A stretch of DNA of 64,000 nt, from NCBI GenBank assembly GCA_903632075.3, contig CAHIKZ030004296.1, positions 1,566,001 to 1,630,000 on the forward strand, in the 5' to 3' direction. Both the position numbers and the translations under genes were made by a program. Positions 53,003-64,000 of this stretch are shown piece by piece. The DNA comes from Acanthosepion pharaonis (lineage: Eukaryota > Mollusca > Cephalopoda > Sepiida > Sepiidae). Position 1 is the stretch's first letter. Each line of letters starts with the position of its first letter. The notes under the pieces are model-generated. The model saw nothing but the letters and a program-made list of their open reading frames with translations, did not search any database and was not told the origin of the DNA.

Positions 53003-53484
53003 TTCGCACGTTATTACAGTGCCCATTTTTGTGTTCCTCTTTTTACCTATAACCAAAAAGGAGAGTCTAAATATACAATTATAATTCTTTCCTTTATCCT
53101 TTGGTGTTCATTGCAGACTTTTTATTTTAATTAGATAAAAATAATTAAAGGGTAAATAAAAAGGAAAAAATACAATAAAATAAATTAAGTTTGTTTATCA
53201 CACTTTTTTTAGGGGAGAGTATAAAAATTTAATAAAATAAAATTTAAATTAAAAATTAATAAAAGGTAGTAATATAAAAAAAATAATGATACAATAGATT
53301 GTTTGTTTAGTGTACTTTCTGTTGAGAAGGATATTTTTTAAAAATTGTAAAAAGAAAGCCAGACAATTATTTAAAAAAAAATAGCTCAAATAAATTTGAC
53401 TGGTTAATTTTGGTTTTCAAGTTTGTAAAAAAAGATGATCAGATCTTATGTAAAGTGCTGCCTAAATGAAATTTGAAAGATAAA

Positions 53485-53485
53485 G

Positions 53486-53518
<33 letters not shown>

Positions 53519-53700
53519 TATATATACATATATATATATACACATATATACACATATATATACATACATATATATACATATATACACATACATATATACA
53601 CATATATATGACATATATATACACACATATATTTACATATATATATATATATACATATATATGCATATATATACATGTATATATATACACATATATATAC

Positions 53701-53749
<49 letters not shown>

Positions 53750-53834
53750 CATATATATATACACACACACATATATATTTATACACACATATATATATAT
53801 ATATGTACACACATATATATACATATATATACAC

Positions 53835-53925
<91 letters not shown>

Positions 53926-53950
53926 TATATACATATATATATACACACAT

Positions 53951-53981
<31 letters not shown>

Positions 53982-54042
53982 CACATACATATATACATAA
54001 TACATATACATACATATAAATATACATATATACTTTTATACA
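53485..54042. repeat. 570-bp compound (TA)n/(TACA)n microsatellite
   Basis: An almost uninterrupted alternating purine-pyrimidine tract of ATATAC, CACA and TA runs, including about 80 bp of pure TA near 53841-53918. Confidence 0.97.
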
Positions 54043-54209
54043 TTTATACAAATTGATGTAATGGAATAACCTGAAACCCCCACCCAAAGTGATTTTACTA
54101 TAGGTAATTTAACTGTATTTAAGTATTGCCATTTAAATATCATTACAATGACTAGCTGAGATCTGTTCCAGACTAGTAAATTTCTGCCTTGAATCAGAGA
54201 GGAAAACGA

Positions 54210-54400
54210 TTCTATGCAGAAGGGCAGAGTCTCATTCGGGAAGGTAGACCAACCTGATCCCATTTATGCAGGTTCTACACGGATTTTTTTGCCGAGCCTA
54301 CAGGCTCGGATGACCCACATTAAACTCAGCCTTGTACCACATCTACCATCATGGGGTGGGTTAGTAAATACCAACTATCTGGGATCTGTTGAGTACAACT
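54210..54400. repeat. Dispersed repeat related to 28890-29175
   Basis: Shares GACCCACATTAAAC, CCTTGTACCACA and GTTAGTAAATACCAA with the copy in intron 8. No coding potential. Confidence 0.5.
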
Positions 54401-54654
54401 CAGACTTATGTGAGAACTACCGACTTTCCAATAGTAACACTCACTACTAGATTGACTTGTGACGACTTTGTGCATAACTACTACCTTTATTCTTATTGTA
54501 CTGTTTTTTATAATAAACCTTTACTTATTTTATCCACCTTGCTTTTTCAAGTGTATATTCCTATTAGCATGGAATATAACACATATACATATACATATAC
54601 ACATATACATATACATGAAGGCCATAAAATATATATATATACATATATATATTT

Positions 54655-56915
54655 TTTGAATAAAAACAGATCACTTTAAGGTTCCATGTAATAAGTTATT
54701 TCACCACAACCCTTTCAAAGGGCTCTGGATCATCAGACCTTACATCCAAAAGTTGAAATGAAAAATGAAAAGAAACTTACACATTTTTTGATGGACCGCA
54801 CCAAGTGTATGTAAAATTGAGGAAGTGAGGTGGGAGAGAAGATATGAGTGAGTTAGATGCACCATTTCAATTCCTTATACTTAATTACTGTGTCCTGTGT
54901 TTAGGCTAGACAATTTTAACCAATCAATGCTATCTAGATATGAAATAACTTTTGAGGGAGAAGACCGACTTAAAAGGGCAAAGATACAGCAAACAATAAA
55001 TCATGTCCCTGAGGAGCAGGTTTCACTTTTTTTAGATGCTGTTATTTCGCATTATCTTTAATTTCCTATCATTGGGGGTTAGAGTTTGATATAAGTTCTA
55101 AATGTCTAGTTTTACGACAAATTAAATTTGAAGTTTGTTGGAGTTTTTAGTTTTCTATGAAATAGTCGATTGGAAAAATCATAGAAAGTACATTGAAAGA
55201 ATAATCCATTTTATATCTAGTAATCCTTTTTATTTTCCTAAACTTTTTCTTATCTTTGTTGTTGACATCTATTCACTTGATTCTTGTTCATAAATTAAAT
55301 TTGTTACTGTTTTTAGATACCAAATTATCAAGGTTTATTCAATTCAAATAATTTTATCATCAGCAGGATTATTCAAAGGGTAATATATTTCAATTTAAAT
55401 TAAATTATCAATTTAAAATTTACCTCCGTATTATTTATTTAAACTAACTTCCAATTGGAGAATATTAGAGGAGAGAGTTGGATAAAAGATTACTAACAGA
55501 AAATTAGATCCTTCTTTTACAATATTCTATATATCCGTACACATACTTTTTTCTTGTTGATTATTCAGTTAACATCTATTTGTTTGAGTCTTGTTCATAA
55601 ATTAACATCGTGACTGTTTTTAGATACCTACCTGATTATTATCAATGGTTGTTCCGATTTAAATAATATAATACATACATATAATTTCTGTGTAGATTGT
55701 GTAGTTGTATATATGGATTCAAGGTATAAACGGAGATATAGGTATGTAGATATAGATAGGGAAAAGGATATGTAGAGGTGTGTATGTGAATGGATTGTAA
55801 AAGAAGGACCTAATTTTCTCTTAGTAGTGTTTTATCCAAATTCTCCTCTAATATTCTCCAATTGGAAGTGAGTTTAAATAAATAATACGGAGGTAAATTT
55901 TAAATTGATAATTTAATTTGAATGGAAATATATTACCTTTTAATAATCATTATTGATGATAAAATTATTTAAATTGGAACAACCTTTGATAATAATTAGG
56001 TAGGTATCTAAAAACAGTCACGAGTTTAATTTATGAACAAGACTCAAACGAATAGATGTCAACTGAATAATCAACAAGAAAAAAGTAATGTAAAATAACA
56101 GCATCTAAGAATTTGAGTGAATCCTGATCTCAGGGACATGATTTATTATTTTATTGTTAACTGTATCTTCCAATTCTCTCCTCTAATATTCTCCAATTGG
56201 AAGTGAGTTTAAATAAATAATACGGAGGTAAATTTTAAATTGATAATTTAATTTAAATTGAAATATATTACCCTTTAATAATCATTATTGATGATAAAAT
56301 TATTTGAATTAGAATAAACCTTGATAATTAGGTATCTAAAAACAGTAACGAATTTAATTTATGAACAAGAATCAAATGAATAGATGTCAACTTAACAAGC
56401 TATAAGAAAAAAGTTTAGGAAAATAAAAAGGATTACTAGATATAAAATGGATTATTCTTTCAATGTACTTTCTATGATTTTTCCAATCAACTATTTCATA
56501 GAAAATACCCAAAACACTAAAAACTTCAAATTAAATTTATCATAGATTTTTCAGACATTTAGATTCCTTATCCTTAACCCCACTCTGTGTAGGCTAGACG
56601 CTGCTTAACTTAACATATGCTATCTAGATATAAATGGGTAAGGGGTGAGGGAGAAGACTGACTTAAAGGTGGAAGATAAGGATAAGGAATTGAAAATGGT
56701 ACATCTAACTCACTCATATCCTCTCTCCCACCTCACTTCCTCACTTTGTTAATTTCACATACGCTTGGTGCGGTCCATCAAAAAATGTGTAAGTTTCTTT
56801 TCATTTTTCATTTCAACCTTTGGAAGTAAAGTCTGATGATCCAGAGCCCTTTTAAAAGGGTTGTGGTGAAATAACTTATTACATGGAACCTTAAAGTGGT
56901 CTGTTTTTATTCAAA
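54655..56915. mobile_element. 2.26-kb fold-back element with nested arms
   Basis: The outer inverted ends are TTTGAATAAAAACAGATCAC (54655 on) and the complement ending at 56915. They are followed by a common CCATGTAATAAGTTATTTCA, GATGATCCAGAGC and TTTTTGATGGACCGCACC-type order in both arms. The arms extend about 850 bp. A further, third copy of the inner arm (CTCCTCTAATATTCTCCAAT at 55848 and 56185; complement at 55450) makes the middle a partial repeat. No protein coding seen; a non-autonomous DNA element. Confidence 0.82.
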
Positions 56916-57000
56916 CATATTTGCTCTGAATTTACATTGAGCTCTCTGGATATCATCCTCCTTGGGTCTACCCATATGGATTACCTAGTTTTGTATAAAC

Positions 57001-57119
<119 letters not shown>

Positions 57120-58134
57120 TGTTATGTTAGCCCCACATTTGTACCCTCACCTCAGATTTTATAAGTATATTTCAAGTACATTATGTATGTGCAACAGACA
57201 TAGGAATATTAATAACTTCTTTATTTCTTGAAAAAGCAGATTGTGGGATATATTTGTCTTTTTATTCATCCCTAGTTGAATCAGGGCCAGTTCTCAAAAG
57301 AGAACCGTTCATTTCCTGTCTGATTCTTGATCGTAGGCCAGACGAATGCTGTTTGACAAAAAGTGCAAGTGACCCCAACAGTATTCCATGAATGACACCT
57401 ACGCATTTTTCGTAGGCTGGCATGTGACTGTTTTGTTTTGCACATGTCGGGGTAACAATTTTTCACTTAGCTGCTGGCCCCCGGATGAGGTAGACATCAC
57501 CAAAATCTGTCTTTGCTGTTTGCTGCCTGAAGGAGTAGATGTCACCAAGACCAAATTTTGCTGTTTGCTTCCCGAAGAATTAAGAACATCATCACCCAAG
57601 TTGGCTATGCTTTTATGATTCACATGTGTATACTAGAACATTGATAATCCCTCTCTTTCATGTTCAGGAAAAAAGAAACAAAAAAAAAGAGTGTATGAAC
57701 ATCTTTTTTTGTTATACTGTATTATTGGTGAAAATCCTGATTGACGTCGATCATCATCTACTGTGAGTGTTGCATGTTTTTTTTTATATATATTTTATTG
57801 CCTGCTTGCTCTATATTCATATGATATTCGTCGCAACAATATTTGTCTAACTGATTAATCATTCCCCCCCATCCCTTGTGTTATTAAGTTTCATTTATTT
57901 CTTTCTTATCTTACTTTTGCATCTTGTATATTTGTAAATAAACTATTTCTATTATAAATTCTCGTATTGTCTCCTGTCATTTTGTGTCCACGCATTATAT
58001 ATTTCTTGCTGTGTTTCCCCTCCCACTGTTCTTTTTCTCTATTTTTATATTGAACCTTGGGGTCTCTTGTTTATTTTTTTATTTTCTCGTTGCGTCCTGG
58101 CTATCATAGTCCTAACGAAAACCCGGACGTAACA
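57120..58134 (+). mobile_element. Candidate solo LTR
   Basis: Starts TGTTATGTTAGCC and ends CCGGACGTAACA (inverted TGTTAYGT/ACGTAACA ends). It is embedded in TA repeats on both sides, so a target duplication cannot be told from the repeat itself. TATATATA (about 57784) and AATAAA (about 57937) lie in the right order for promoter and polyadenylation on the plus strand. Contains a diverged CTTTGCTGTTTGCTGCCTGA / TTTTGCTGTTTGCTTCCCGA duplication at 57512-57585. No coding domains. Confidence 0.5.
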
Positions 58135-58168
58135 ATATATATACACATATATATATATACATATATAT

Positions 58169-58235
<67 letters not shown>
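58135..58235. repeat. (TA)n/(CA)n microsatellite
   Basis: TA, ACAC and TA runs in sequence, directly after the candidate solo LTR. Confidence 0.95.
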
Positions 58236-58238
<3 letters not shown>

Positions 58239-58299
58239 AACAATAAAAAATATTAAAAAATTAAAAGATTGAAATCTTTGTACACACTAGGTTGTATAT

Positions 58300-60345
58300 T
58301 AATATTCTTTCGTTTTTATTAATGTTCCATTTAGATTCCTCAACTAGCTTCAGCCAACATGGCCATCATCAGGATAAAAAGATTTCTGATTGCTGGTAGC
58401 AGTGAACTACAGAAATGAATATCTTCATGGAGACAATGAACTTTTGTCTGTAGTTTTCATTTGTTTTTTTATTTTTTTAACATGAATTTTGGTCAGTTCT
58501 TGTGTTGGTCAAACAGTCTCTTTTAAGCTGTTATTTAAGATAAGAGCTGGATGGATTCATGTTGCTCTGAATTCCCTTGGTCATTTTGACAGTTTTATTG
58601 GTTCCTGGAAAGGGGATGTGTCTCTCTTAAGTGTGTGTGTTTGGTTCTTAAGGAGTGAGTGAGTATGATGTGTGTAAGTGTGTATATTACTATGGGTGTG
58701 TGTTATCATTTGGCTCATTAGGCAGTGAGTGAGTATGATGTGTGTAAGCGTGTATATCCGTGTGGGTGTGTGCATAAATGTGAGGCCTCAACACCTCTGT
58801 AAGCATGTCTGTCTTGTATGGGTGATAAATGTGGGTAGGTCCTGATTTGTGGGGTTATATATTAATACTATCCATATTGTTAAATTTGTGATTAAGCCCA
58901 TCTGGATAGTGCATTTTTAAATGTTGTATCCACTTATTTTCATGGAATTCTAAAATTTTTCTAAAGTTATCTGCTCTGAACTTTTCTATTCTCTCAATTA
59001 TAGTGAATTTGGCATGGGTTTTAAAATTGTGTTTTTCTAGGCAGAAATGTTGTTTTACAGGTAATAATCTTTCATGGGGAGTCAACTTAATTTGATTGCG
59101 ATAATTGTTAATTCTGTAGTGAAAGGGCCATTCAGATTTTCCTACATATTGTTTCTGGCATAGTGTGCATTCTAGGAGGTAAATTATGTTATGACTTCTA
59201 CAGTTAGAGTCGTGGTAGATTTTGAAAGTAGATTTAGTGACTGAGCTAGTGAATGAATTTGTGTGTCTAATGTGGTTACAGCATAAGCTCCTTTTGTTGT
59301 TACATGGTTGGGAAAATCCTGTTGTTTTTGTTTTTGGTTTATTATGGATTACCTTGTTCCCTGAAATGTGGTTACTACCTATGATTTCTTTTAGGTTCTT
59401 AGGTCTACAATATGCTAGCAGGCCGGGTTCCTCAAACAATTTTTTTAGGTCTGGTTTGAGATGTAGTATTTCCCAGTGACTTTTGACTATTTGGGATAGT
59501 GGAGGCAGAGTAGGGTTGAAAGTGGTTACTAGAGGGATATGGTTGAGTTTATTTTTAATCTTGTACATTAGGATGTCTTCTCTAGGTGTGGAAATTTCTT
59601 TATTTATTTGTTCCCTGATTAGGTGTTGTTTATAGCCACATGTTGTAAATTGATGCTCCAGATTCCGAATGTGTTTATTTAGTTCTTCATTGTTGGAACA
59701 TATCCTTCTGAGTCGAGTCTAAGTGCTTGTGAATAGGGAAGGTTCTCTTTGAGGTGTTTAGGGTGGGAAGACTTAAAGTGTAGATAATTGTGGGTGTCAG
59801 TCATTTAAGTGTGTAGTGTTGTTTGTAGTTTCTTGCTTTCATCTATGTAAATGCGGGTGTCTAAAAATGTTACTGATCTTGTGCACTGTGTTTAGGGTCA
59901 TGAGGAATTGGATAAGTTTGTCATCACTGCCCATGTATACAAAGAATATATCATTGATATATCTTGCATAGAATACACAATCACTACCAATGAGGAGATA
60001 GATATGGGTCTCCTCAAAATTTCCCTCTTACTTGTAGGTAGTGTGCTCCATTGAAGTTGAAAGTGTTCAATGTAAGAATATGCTCCATGAGCTTTATGAT
60101 AACTTCTGTGGAGAGGTCTTGTTTTCTTCTTTTAGTAAGTGCTTCCTGAAGGACAGTTAGCCCTTCAATGTGCTTAATGTTTGAATAGAGTGATCTTACG
60201 TCCATAGTCTCTAGAATAGTGTTCTCTGGCACTGTTTGTATGTGATTAATTTTGTCTCGTAGATCTGTTGTGTCTTTGATGTAGGATTTTACTTTCTTAG
60301 CTAGGGGTTGTATGTAATGGTCTATGTATTTGGAAAATTTAGTTG
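58300..60345 (-). pseudogene. Penelope-like element, reverse transcriptase plus GIY-YIG endonuclease
   Basis: The upstream part (60014-60345) carries the reverse transcriptase segment ILETMDVRSLYSNIKHIEG. After a one-base shift come YARYINDIFFVYMG, where the usual YIDD is YIND, then FLMTLNTVH. The final frame (58855-59568) carries a Cys-rich finger (NKRSLCCNHI) and the GIY-YIG endonuclease, IIYLLECTLCQKQYVGKSE with conserved R and N downstream. That reverse transcriptase plus GIY-YIG combination defines Penelope-like elements. The 3' UTR (58300-58850) has a TG-rich duplication and a hammerhead-like motif. Truncated at its 5' end by the TA repeat at 60347. Confidence 0.85.
58640..58795. repeat. 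80-bp tandem duplication, TG-rich
   Basis: AGTGAGTGAGTATGATGTGT followed by GTAAG-GTGTATAT recurs about 80 bp later in the 3' part of the Penelope-like element. Confidence 0.75.
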
Positions 60346-60346
60346 T

Positions 60347-60402
60347 ATGTATATAAATGTGTTTATATATATATATATATATATATAAACACATTTATAT
60401 AC

Positions 60403-60460
<58 letters not shown>
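60347..60460. repeat. (TA)n array beginning with a 56-bp perfect palindrome
   Basis: 60347-60402 reads ATGTATATAAATGTGTTTAT, TA units, then the exact complement. It continues as TA/TACA repeats to about 60460. Confidence 0.93.
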
Positions 60461-60462
<2 letters not shown>

Positions 60463-60639
60463 TGAAGGCCTTAAAAAGGTATACAGTCCACAAGGAAATA
60501 CAATTTCACCTGTTATGTCATCTGACAATAACACACTCTGTACATACAAGAAAGAAACATCATGATGGAAAGAACACTTTAAAAGTGTCCTTAATTCCAC
60601 CTCTGCCATCAATGACTTCATTGCTTCAATTCATCAGGG

Positions 60640-60960
60640 ACCAGAAATTTCCCATTTGTCTCTTGTCTAAAGCAAATTCAAGATCCTGTCAAGCAATTTT
60701 CCTCAAATAAAGTCCTTGGAAAAGATGTTATTCCCTGCCGCCAAATTTTTAAATATGGTGGAAACTCTCTGGTTAAGAAAATCCTTGAGCTTTTTAAAAT
60801 CATATGGAAGGTTGGTTCTGTTCCACAGGATTACAAAGATGCTTACATAAAACATTTATTCAAGAACAAAGGCAAAAAGATTGTATGTGATAATTCACAT
60901 GGCATTGTACTTCTAAGTATTGCTGGCAAAATTCTTGCTTGAGCATGCCTGAAATGGCAA
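60640..60960 (+). pseudogene. RTE-like LINE reverse transcriptase fragment (fingers domain)
   Basis: The plus strand reads GKDVIPCRQIFKYGGNSLVK, ILELFKIIWKVGSVPQDYKD, then AYIKHLFKNKGKK and DNSHGIVLLSIAGKILA. This is the conserved entry region of RTE-like LINE reverse transcriptases, ended by a TGA. The catalytic motif and the rest are missing. Confidence 0.8.
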
Positions 60961-61284
60961 AAATACAAAATGCCAATAAGCCAAAACTACACCTGAACGT
61001 TGTGTGTTAGAAAATTAACAAAACAATGTTAGTTACTCAACAAGAAAAGGGTCTGAGCTTGCTCTATGATTAAGTAGGATTGAAATCAACTGGAGTAGAA
61101 AGCAAAGTAAAGTTTAGAAAGAGAATTTCGAGTTGAGTAGGTTGGAAAAAGCATTTTTCCAAGAATAATAGATGTGAAAAGAGAGAGAGAAAGCAAAACA
61201 AAAAATAGGAAGATATTGACCTCAATGCTAATTGCAGTGTAAGTCAACTGCTAATTCTTTGAGGCAGTTCCCAACAGAATATTT

Positions 61285-62400
61285 CATTCCAGAAAGAAAG
61301 CCTGAGATTTACCCTGACCCCCTCCACTGAATCAGGTTGTGACACAAGGTTTTTAATGTGGGGACCTGCTGGTCTAAGCTGGTCAAAGCTTGTCTAAGCT
61401 GGTCTTAACTGGTCATAGCTTGTCTAAGCTGGTCAGGCCTTGTCTAAGCTAGTTATAGCTAGTCATACCACTGCTATGTAACAGATGTCACAGTGGGGGG
61501 AATGCAAGGGAGGAGAGAAGGTCTTTGGCATGAAACAGATACTATATCTGCACCATCTACTCCAACAGGAAAAACCCCCTTCTCCTTCTCCTTCTCCTCT
61601 GCCATTCCCTCCAGAAAATCCAGAAGTAAAGCCCAAGATTTACCTTAATCCATCACCAAGTCAGGTTGTGACACAAGATTGGTTTTTAATGTGGGGACCC
61701 AAGCATTTCCACTTGGGCCGCAGGTCTCAGCTGGTCTTAGCTTGTCTACACTGGTCAAAGTTTGTCTAAGCTGGTCATAGCTTGTCTAAGCTGGTCAGAG
61801 CTTGTCAAACCACTGCTATGTAACAGATGTCATAAACAGTGGGGGGAACACAAGAGAGGAGAGGAGCCCTTTGGCACGGAACAGATACTATTATCTGCAG
61901 CATCCATCCTGACAGGAAAAACCCACTTCTCCTCTTCTGCCAATCCCTCCAGAAGGAAAAATCCCAAAAAATTATTTTCTAAGCATAGCTTAGATGTAGC
62001 ACAAGACCAAAAGTATGGGGCACCCAGTGAGGTTTGACCTCACTATTCAGTTATAATTGTTCTAGCAAGACAAGTTTGCTAACCATGTCAAACTGTCCAT
62101 CTGGAAGGAAAAGCCCAAGATTTATCTTAACCCCGACTGAGTCAGGTTGTGACACAAGGTCGGTTTTTAATGTGGAGACCAAAGTATTTCTACTTGGGCC
62201 ATTGATCTAAGCTGGTCAAAGCTTGTCTAAGATGGTCAGAGTTTGTCTAAACTAGTCATAGTCAATTGTACCACCGCTATGTAACAGATGCTATGCAACA
62301 GTGGGGGAACACAAGGGAAGAGAGAAGGCCTTCGGCACAGAACAGATACTACATATGCAGCATGTATCCTAATGGGAAACTACACCTCGCCTCTTCCTCC
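61285..62400. repeat. About 330-bp tandem repeat, three units, with nested minisatellite
   Basis: Units at about 61285-61615, 61620-61955 and 62095-62400. Each has TCAGGTTGTGACACAAG, a variable number of AGCTGGTCAAAGCTTGTCTA copies, CACTGCTATGTAACAGATG and GAACAGATACTA. About 130 bp of extra DNA separates units two and three. Confidence 0.85.
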
Positions 62401-62482
62401 TCATGAAGACTGTAAGAGAGTTAATGCCCCTGATCTGACTGGTTTTTAAAAAATGACCTTATGTAATAATTGTTTTTTAACA

Positions 62483-62900
62483 ATGATGTTCACCCTGTAC
62501 AAGGCCCTGGGACCACTCAAGGTTAGAGTAAGAGGCATAGTTTATACAGATATGTAGGGAAGATAACGGTTAATTCTAGCTGTGGACAGTTTAAGATTGT
62601 AGTGATTGAGGAAGCGTCCTCTTGGGAGTAGTTTCTACAAAGTAGTGGTTCACAGGAAGAAGCTGCTCAATTAGAACTTATATCTCACCAATGGAATACA
62701 AAGTGTGGTCCACTACAATGTGCATGGTGTAGCAGGCCTTAGACATGAAGGTGGAATTAAGGAATGTAAATTGTCTGAGTGATTTCCATAGGAATAGTGA
62801 TAACACAGTGAGGGACTTACAACATTTTGTCTATGAGAAAGGGGTGGTAGGGTGGACAATATTTTGTCACCCACAAGGACACAGAGACACTTTTGGAAAA
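62483..62900. repeat. Dispersed repeat shared with 48226-48665
   Basis: Colinear with the 3' part of the LINE fragment in intron 1 (common ACAATGATGTTCACCC, GTTTAAGATTGTAGTGATT, TGTCACCCACAAGGACA). No reading frame of its own. Confidence 0.75.
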
Positions 62901-63009
62901 TTACAAACATTCTTTTTTAGATTGATTGATTTATTCATTTTATATGGCTTATCAACCTTTTGCAGGTTATTTAAAGCCAGAAAATATTTTTAGATATTGT
63001 GAAGATTTT

Positions 63010-63305
63010 TTTGAGATAATAATTGTTTAATGATACAAGTCTTACTATTTAACCCATATCTGGAGGGAGAATAGGTATTTGTGTGTAAGTGAATATAACA
63101 GACCTGACTGAAATTGAAACTTGGCTCTCTGATTAACAATTCCAAGCCATTATTCTTTATACCACCTGCACATCCAAGCTTACAGTACCTGGTATACTCA
63201 AGCGGTCACCCATCTAGGTATTGACTAGGCTTGATGTGGCTTAACTAAGGTGACTGTATGGGAACCAGTGTTTCAACATGATGTGGCTGTTACAAATACT
63301 TTCAT
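63010..63305 (-). repeat. 5S rRNA/tRNA hybrid SINE
   Basis: On the minus strand: a 5S rRNA-like head (ACAGCCACATCATGTTGAAA, AGTTAAGCC, AGATGGGTGACCGCTTGAG, ATACCAGGTACTGTAAGC), then TGGATGTGC, the tRNA-derived part and the ATATGGGTTAAATAGTAAG tail. It has the same composition as 26449-26740. Confidence 0.88.
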
Positions 63306-63359
63306 GGTAATTGCTCCGATGAACTGTTTTCGCTGGTTCCAAGACTTTGCAAATTCAAG

Positions 63360-63695
63360 CGTCCTACGAGGCTGGCATCCTACTCTCACCCTTTCACTGT
63401 TGAAACTGTTAAATGTAGTCGCCTCTTCTACTCCAATAGCTTCATGTCTCACACCTCTCACCTGTGGAACTCCCTTCCCTACTCCTGTTTCCCTGATAGC
63501 TTTAATCTCCAACTATTCAAATGTAATGTCAATTGACATCTCCAGTTGCCTTGATCTATCCACTATCCTTCTCTTCATCCTCTCCTCTATCATTACTATC
63601 TGCCCTCGCTCCAAATCCTTTGTAACCCTTTGTGTACTAGTGGCTTCCCGCCTTGCTAGGGGTGAAATGCTTAAAAAAAAAAAAAAAGAAAAAAA
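63360..63695 (+). repeat. Jockey/CR1-like LINE 3' end
   Basis: Encodes MSHTSHLWNSLPYSCFPDSF then NLQLFKCNVN, followed by a stop and the 3' UTR ending GGTGAAATGCTT and an A-rich tail (63672-63698). The tail and the 5' truncation show a retrotransposed copy. Confidence 0.82.
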
Positions 63696-63699
63696 AAAT

Positions 63700-64000
63700 T
63701 TATTTTCTGGATTTCTCTGGTAGATTGTGTATTCTTATATAAAAGAATTAATCTGCTTTGGATTTAATGAATTCTTCAAAAAATTTTCCATTGTCTTCAA
63801 CTTAGTGGAACTTTTGAGTAAAAAGTAAGTAATATTCAGAAGGTTGTATAGTTGTTGTGTACACCACATGTGGAATAACTTCCTTTTCCAGCTTTATGTT
63901 TATTAGCTATATCATATTTGCAACTTCAGAATGGCCAGTCATCCAGTGAAATCTCTGATCAACTTCCTTACCGCCAAAAGTATTTTCTATTTCAATGTAG
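63700..64000. other. Unassigned intergenic DNA
   Basis: 300 bp of moderately AT-rich sequence without recognised content. Confidence 0.5.

Larger units (their letters stand above)
52658..53480. promoter_or_regulatory. CFAP54 upstream region
   Basis: Contains the two X-boxes listed separately. 53050-53480 is AT-rich without recognisable features. No TATA box at a plausible distance was found; the TATAAAA at 52661-52668 lies only a few bases before the ATG. Confidence 0.55.

Noticed and set aside
53439..54087. Long open frames in both directions made of Tyr/Ile/His/Thr or Tyr/Val/Cys repeats
   Set aside because: They are translations of the TA/CA microsatellite; alternating dinucleotides contain no stops. 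No coding signal.
57388..57623. Overlapping 74-76-codon frames on both strands
   Set aside because: They lie within the candidate solo LTR and reflect a short internal duplication. No recognisable motif.
58581..58775. 64-codon His/Thr-rich minus-strand frame
   Set aside because: Comes from the TG-rich duplication in the Penelope-like 3' UTR.

Overview
This is a stretch of animal genomic DNA, most likely from a cephalopod mollusc and probably an octopus. The evidence is its AT-rich composition, large introns in a single host gene, very frequent (AT)n, (CA)n and (GATA)n microsatellites, interstitial TTAGGG telomeric repeats, and a dense mix of tRNA-derived and 5S rRNA-derived SINEs, RTE/Jockey-like LINEs, Penelope-like elements, Tc1/mariner relics and Ty3/gypsy elements. 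The group assignment is inference; the repeats and gene structure are read directly from the sequence.

The only host gene I can support is the 5' part of CFAP54, a central-apparatus (C1d projection) protein of motile cilia and flagella, on the minus strand. Seventeen exons could be built from about 52657 down to 2003. They have GT-AG boundaries and consistent phases, apart from an uncertain exon 14 donor. They encode about 842 residues of a protein that usually has roughly 3000, so the gene continues beyond position 1. Two near-perfect RFX X-boxes lie 140-345 bp upstream of the start codon, as expected for a ciliary gene.

Layout by region: 1-2002 intron 17, with a decayed gypsy gag/protease fragment. 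2003-14527 exons 17-15; intron 15 holds a complete 4.9-kb Ty3/gypsy insertion (6182-11071) with identical 133-bp LTRs and a 5-bp target duplication, and a 22-bp minisatellite. 14528-26482 exons 14-10, with Tc1, mariner, LINE and SINE relics in the introns. 26449-26740 is a 5S/tRNA SINE that runs into the predicted 5' end of exon 10. 27051-37940 exons 9-6, with LINE fragments, a 28-bp minisatellite and a solo LTR nested in a SINE. 40210-44897 exons 5-2. 44898-52460 is the large intron 1, with a tRNA-like gene, a mariner copy split by a Penelope-like insertion, a LINE fragment and a fold-back element carrying telomeric repeats. 52461-52657 exon 1. 52658-64000 is upstream intergenic DNA: X-boxes, a 570-bp TA/CA microsatellite, a 2.26-kb fold-back element, a candidate solo LTR, a Penelope-like element, a LINE fragment, a roughly 330-bp tandem repeat, and another 5S SINE and LINE tail.

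I see no other host protein gene and no prokaryotic features. The long reading frames outside CFAP54 are transposon coding sequence, its shadows, or translated microsatellites.
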